Shown: in pieces, positions 18,784 to 21,855 of the stretch
Numbering within the stretch: the first letter of the stretch is position 1
Layout: each line of letters starts with the position of its first letter
DNA from: Paratrimastix pyriformis
Lineage: Eukaryota > Preaxostyla > Paratrimastigidae
Length of the DNA stretch: 21,855 nucleotides
Assembly: GCA_027972325.1 (NCBI GenBank)
Contig: JAPMOS010000078.1
Span: 155,001 to 176,855 of the forward strand
Direction of reading: 5' to 3'
Notes under the pieces: model-generated
What the model was told of the DNA's origin: nothing
Seen by the model: the letters and a program-made list of their open reading frames with translations, nothing else
Database searches by the model: none
Position numbers and translations under genes: made by a program

Positions 18784-21675
18784 ATATTGGTAGCTTGTCG
18801 TACATTGTTTATCTTCCATGTAGCCTTCAGTGTTGAGTCATCAGCGAGATAGAATGCCATTTTACCATTATCAATTGAAGAAGGTTGAGTAGTTTCGAAC
18901 GTAACAGAAATCATCTGTCTGATTTCCGCTACAGCAGTTTTAAGTGTTTCTATTTGAGCTTTTAATGACATGTTTTCATCAGTGAGTGAATCACAATGTG
19001 CCTTTAGTTTTTTCATCTCATTGAGCATCATGAAAGGCAAACGATCTTGTCGAATACCTTCAACAGCGCCATCCTTGTAATATACTAAATCAGGACATAC
19101 ATCAACACATTCTTCAGCTATTAGACCATATAGCATTTGACCTGACGTATCAGCCATATCCATTACGTTTTCCTTGTATCGAATTGAGGATGTAGGAACA
19201 TGTATTTTCCAGTAGTATCGATGTACATTTGCAGAGAATCACCAGTTGATTGAGCAGTAGCTAATATGACAGGTGAAGTCACACGAGTCTTACCAAAGTT
19301 AATCACATTAGCCCCTCCAACATTAAAAACAACTCCAAAGTTAGCGTTATTTGCATTAAAGTATGAACTTGTAGTATCACCAGAAATGTTAATAAGATTA
19401 TTATTCGATGAGATATTAGTGGAAGAGCCACTATTAGCAGCGAGAGACTGTGCAGAAGTAGAAGTTACAGTAGTTGCAGAGATAATACCATTTGCATCAC
19501 TATATAGATATCCAGAGGTGTTGTTAGGCAGTTTTAATCCGCCATTTAATATTGCCATGCCCCGAAGCCAAAGATTACCACTGTTAGCATTGCATGAAAG
19601 GTTCATAATATTGTCACTATTTTCGAATAGTATACCGCAGTTAGCATTGTTATAAGAACGAAGCCTAAGTGCTTGACCAGAGAAGTCATTTCCGGCACAT
19701 GCAGTTGAATTGTCAAATGAAGTGGTTGCAGACATATATGCGCCCCATGAGTTATCAGATGTGCCATTGAATCCAATTTTAAGTCCGAGATTTGCGGAGG
19801 ACGATACAGAGCTAATTTTAGGACTTGCTAAGTTACCACCAGCAGTGAGCAGTCCACGAGTCCAGAAGGTACCAGTATTGGAATTTGCGGAGAAGTTGCA
19901 GACGTTGTTTGAGTTTTCGAAGATCAACCCAGTAGAATTACTGTCATAAACACGGAACCGAATTGCATTGTTCATATCAAAACCAGCGCATGCAGAACCA
20001 GTTCCAGAGAAGTCAGCATTTGCACCAGAGCTTGCTTGATAAATGCCCCAATTGACATTTCCTAATGGATACATTGAAATTTTGAGAGAGCCAGTATTAG
20101 AGCCGATAAATGGACATTCAAATGGAAGTGAAGATTTAACCTTATTGGAATATATGGAAAGCATGTCAGTTGCGCCAATAGTGAATGTATGATTTGGAGA
20201 AGTGTCATTAGCATTGTAATCACTATTGTATTTGATGTTGCCTTTTGACTTTATAGTGAATGTTGTGTTATCAGCATTTTCGAATGTAGTATCAGTGGAA
20301 TTTACAGTGAAGTTACCAATTTTGAGAGAAGTATTAAGAGGAATTATGTTGTCAACAGCTATTGGATTGTTTATGATTAAGTTGCCACCAGTGGTTGTTA
20401 TTGAATTAGCCGTTACGGCGAGTGGAAAAGCACCAGTTACAACATATCCAGATGAGTCAGTTCCGAGGATTGGAGCGTCTGTGATAGTGGTCTTTAGCGT
20501 TCCAGTGCATAGAACAGCACCAGAAGAGATAGAATTGCATGAGATAGCAGCAGGAACACTCAATGTTGCACCAGTAGGAGCCACTTTATCAGCTACCACA
20601 GTAGCACAGTATATTTTGCTATTAGCATCACGTTGCACAATTGTTGAAGGCGCATTAGGAATAGATAAAGAGGCTATTTTTGCATCAGTCACAGCTCCAT
20701 CAACGATATCAGTCGATATGATTTTAGATACAGCCAATTCACCAGTTGCAGTGGAATGAACTATATGAGCAGAAGCCATTGTAGGAATGATAATTTTTCC
20801 AGCATCATTCACTTGGAACAATGTAGAGGCGCCATTGTTTGTAGTTACAGTGAAGTTTTTGCCCGTTTCATTATTGTCATTATCAATATCAATGTTTACA
20901 TTACCATTTGATTGAATGTCTAAGTTTCCAGAAGTCACTGATTTGACAGAGTTTGCTAATACAGTGTTTGCAGAGATTGTTTACTTTAGTGTCACCGCAT
21001 TTCTAAGAACAATAGTGGAGGCAGAACTTGCATCAGTAGCAGTTGTAGCAGAGTTAGCTATTTTTCCAGCGGTGCTAATAGTGTTAAGTTTAGAATCATT
21101 AATTGTGCCATCAGTAATATCAGAATTTATCAAAGTTGATGACATATTTCCAGAGGCGTCACAATGAACCAATCCAGCGGTGGTAAAAGAGGTGCATTAG
21201 TTGCGGTGATTTTTCCAGAAGCCAGAAGAACATTATTAACTGAAGTGCCATTACCGGCAGACATTTCTGTGATGGTATTGTATTTAGCAGTGGTTGATTC
21301 ATTTGCAGTTGAATTCTTCCAGCATTGTGTGGAAGCGTCATAAAGTAGTGTTTGTTTATCGACAAGTCCAGTTGACATCCACATTAGACAGTTGTCCAAT
21401 TGACATGTCAGAATAGGAGCTGAAGGCAAAATGACATCACTATTGAATTTGACAAGTCCATTAAACGTAGTTTCACCATTGACTGTATGAGTGCCGCCAT
21501 TGATTGTAAGATTGTTTCCTAACACTGTTTCTCCATCAATAGTTACATCTTTCTTTAATACAGCATCACATCTAAGTTCAAGAGGATTTTCGTTCTGAGT
21601 TTCGACAGCTACTCGTAACCAAAAGTGTTAGCGAGAGATTCTGTCAGTAAAGATGACTTTCTTTTGTGGTTCCAT
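18780..21675 (-). pseudogene. Fibre-like virion gene with C-terminal S74-type intramolecular chaperone, broken
   Basis: The long shaft (roughly 19.2-21.5 kb) is rich in Asn, Ser, Thr, Gly and Ala, with repeating modules. Two stretches near 19.6-19.7 and 19.9-20.0 kb share the pattern NSWGAYMSATTS / NWGIYQASS with following ACAG and FENSNN motifs. The end (18.8-19.16 kb) has YGLIAEECVDVCPDLV, the signature of the peptidase S74 chaperone of tail fibres and endosialidases, then a helical heptad region. In phages and large DNA viruses this domain trimerises the fibre and is then cut off. The gene is spread over several frames, about four breaks, and so is a fossil. ATG 21675 is the likely start, preceded by an AT-rich TTTTTCTATTGCGG promoter-like segment. 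Confidence 0.65.
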
Positions 21676-21738
21676 CTATATAACCGCAATAGAAAAATAC
21701 AAAACATGAAAAGATTAAGGTGTTGATTGACGATAAGT

Positions 21739-21855
21739 TTATAGCTTAGAGGATGTGGGACGAATCATGTCACCGCCAATTACAGAGCAAATTACACCTA
21801 CATAACGATTGAGCAGACTCACGATCATGCCACCATCAACGAGAGCATTCTTTGG
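21739..21855 (-). CDS. C-terminal end of an unrecognised gene in the virus-like block
   Basis: The minus strand reads 38 codons from the window edge (starting PKNALVDGGMIVSLLNRYVG, then VICSVIGGDMIRPTSSKL) to a TAA at 21741-21739. It is protein-like, with a hydrophobic stretch, and lies about 60 bp upstream of the fibre-like gene on the same strand, a spacing typical of viral genes. Too little is present to name it. Confidence 0.5.
   Translation of the reverse strand, partial: PKNALVDGGMIVSLLNRYVGVICSVIGGDMIRPTSSKL

Larger units (their letters stand above)
17213..21855. mobile_element. AT-rich virus-like fossil block (large DNA virus or Polinton-like virus type), runs off the window
   Basis: At about 17,210 the sequence changes abruptly from GC-rich host DNA to AT-rich DNA and stays so to the end. 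The parts are tandem repeats and non-coding DNA (17213-18135), one apparently whole ORF (18136-18783), a fibre-like gene on the other strand that is broken in about four places, and the end of a further gene (21739-21855). Convergent genes with overlapping stops and very short spacers are typical of viral genomes. The S74-chaperone fibre fits algal large DNA viruses or Polinton-like viruses. No capsid, polymerase or integrase lies in the window, so the family is not settled. The intact ORF and the unchanged AT composition suggest a fairly young insertion. Confidence 0.65.

Noticed and set aside
19266-21167. Plus-strand frames of 79-177 aa in the virus-like block
   Set aside because: They are complements of the fibre-like gene; their Val/Pro/Leu-rich make-up mirrors its Asn/Thr/Ser-rich code.

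Overview
The window looks like nuclear DNA of a GC-rich single-celled eukaryote, most likely an alga or other protist (a guess, not shown by any one gene). Host-type genes carry short phase-consistent spliceosomal introns, microsatellites and homopolymer runs are abundant, there is an APE-type non-LTR retrotransposon (LINE), and the right end holds an AT-rich block of large-DNA-virus type. No rRNA, tRNA or CRISPR array was seen.

Layout. (1) 1-3840: the 3' part of a plus-strand host gene. I model it as six exons; its introns contain the poly-A/poly-C tract, the GTT-rich array and the ATC/GAT array. (2) 4089-4332: a Gly/Tyr/Ser-rich exon with a late frame change, then a CCCCA-type array and hairpin-forming GC repeats. 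(3) 4760-5670: no convincing gene. (4) 5674-14766: one decayed LINE with an ORF1, then an ORF2 holding a long Pro-rich leader, an apurinic-type endonuclease and the start of a reverse transcriptase. It is interrupted twice. A 1.43-kb retroelement ('element A', 7822-9253) sits between 10-bp target duplications, and a 2.06-kb foldback DNA transposon (9424-11485) sits between AAT duplications. Removing each insert and one duplication restores an in-frame ORF1. (5) 14767 to about 15440: a minus-strand relative of element A, sharing its 3' coding tail, 3' UTR and simple-repeat tail, abuts the LINE inside the reverse-transcriptase domain. No LINE sequence was found beyond it. (6) 15663-16902: a minus-strand three-exon host gene (377 aa, function unknown), with a diverged fragment of its last exon just upstream at about 17041-17090. 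(7) 17210-21855: the AT-rich virus-like fossil block, with three 127-bp tandem repeats, a whole 215-aa ORF, a broken fibre-like gene with a C-terminal S74-type chaperone, and the end of another gene running off the window.

The main results are the nested insertion record inside one LINE and a repeated exon/intron rule. All five introns of the left gene and one of two in the right gene fit donors of the form GTCYGY, and all seven introns are phase-consistent. The genes do not form a pathway. The window reads as a host gene on each side of a mobile-element nest, followed by a virus-derived insertion whose composition contrasts sharply with the host DNA.
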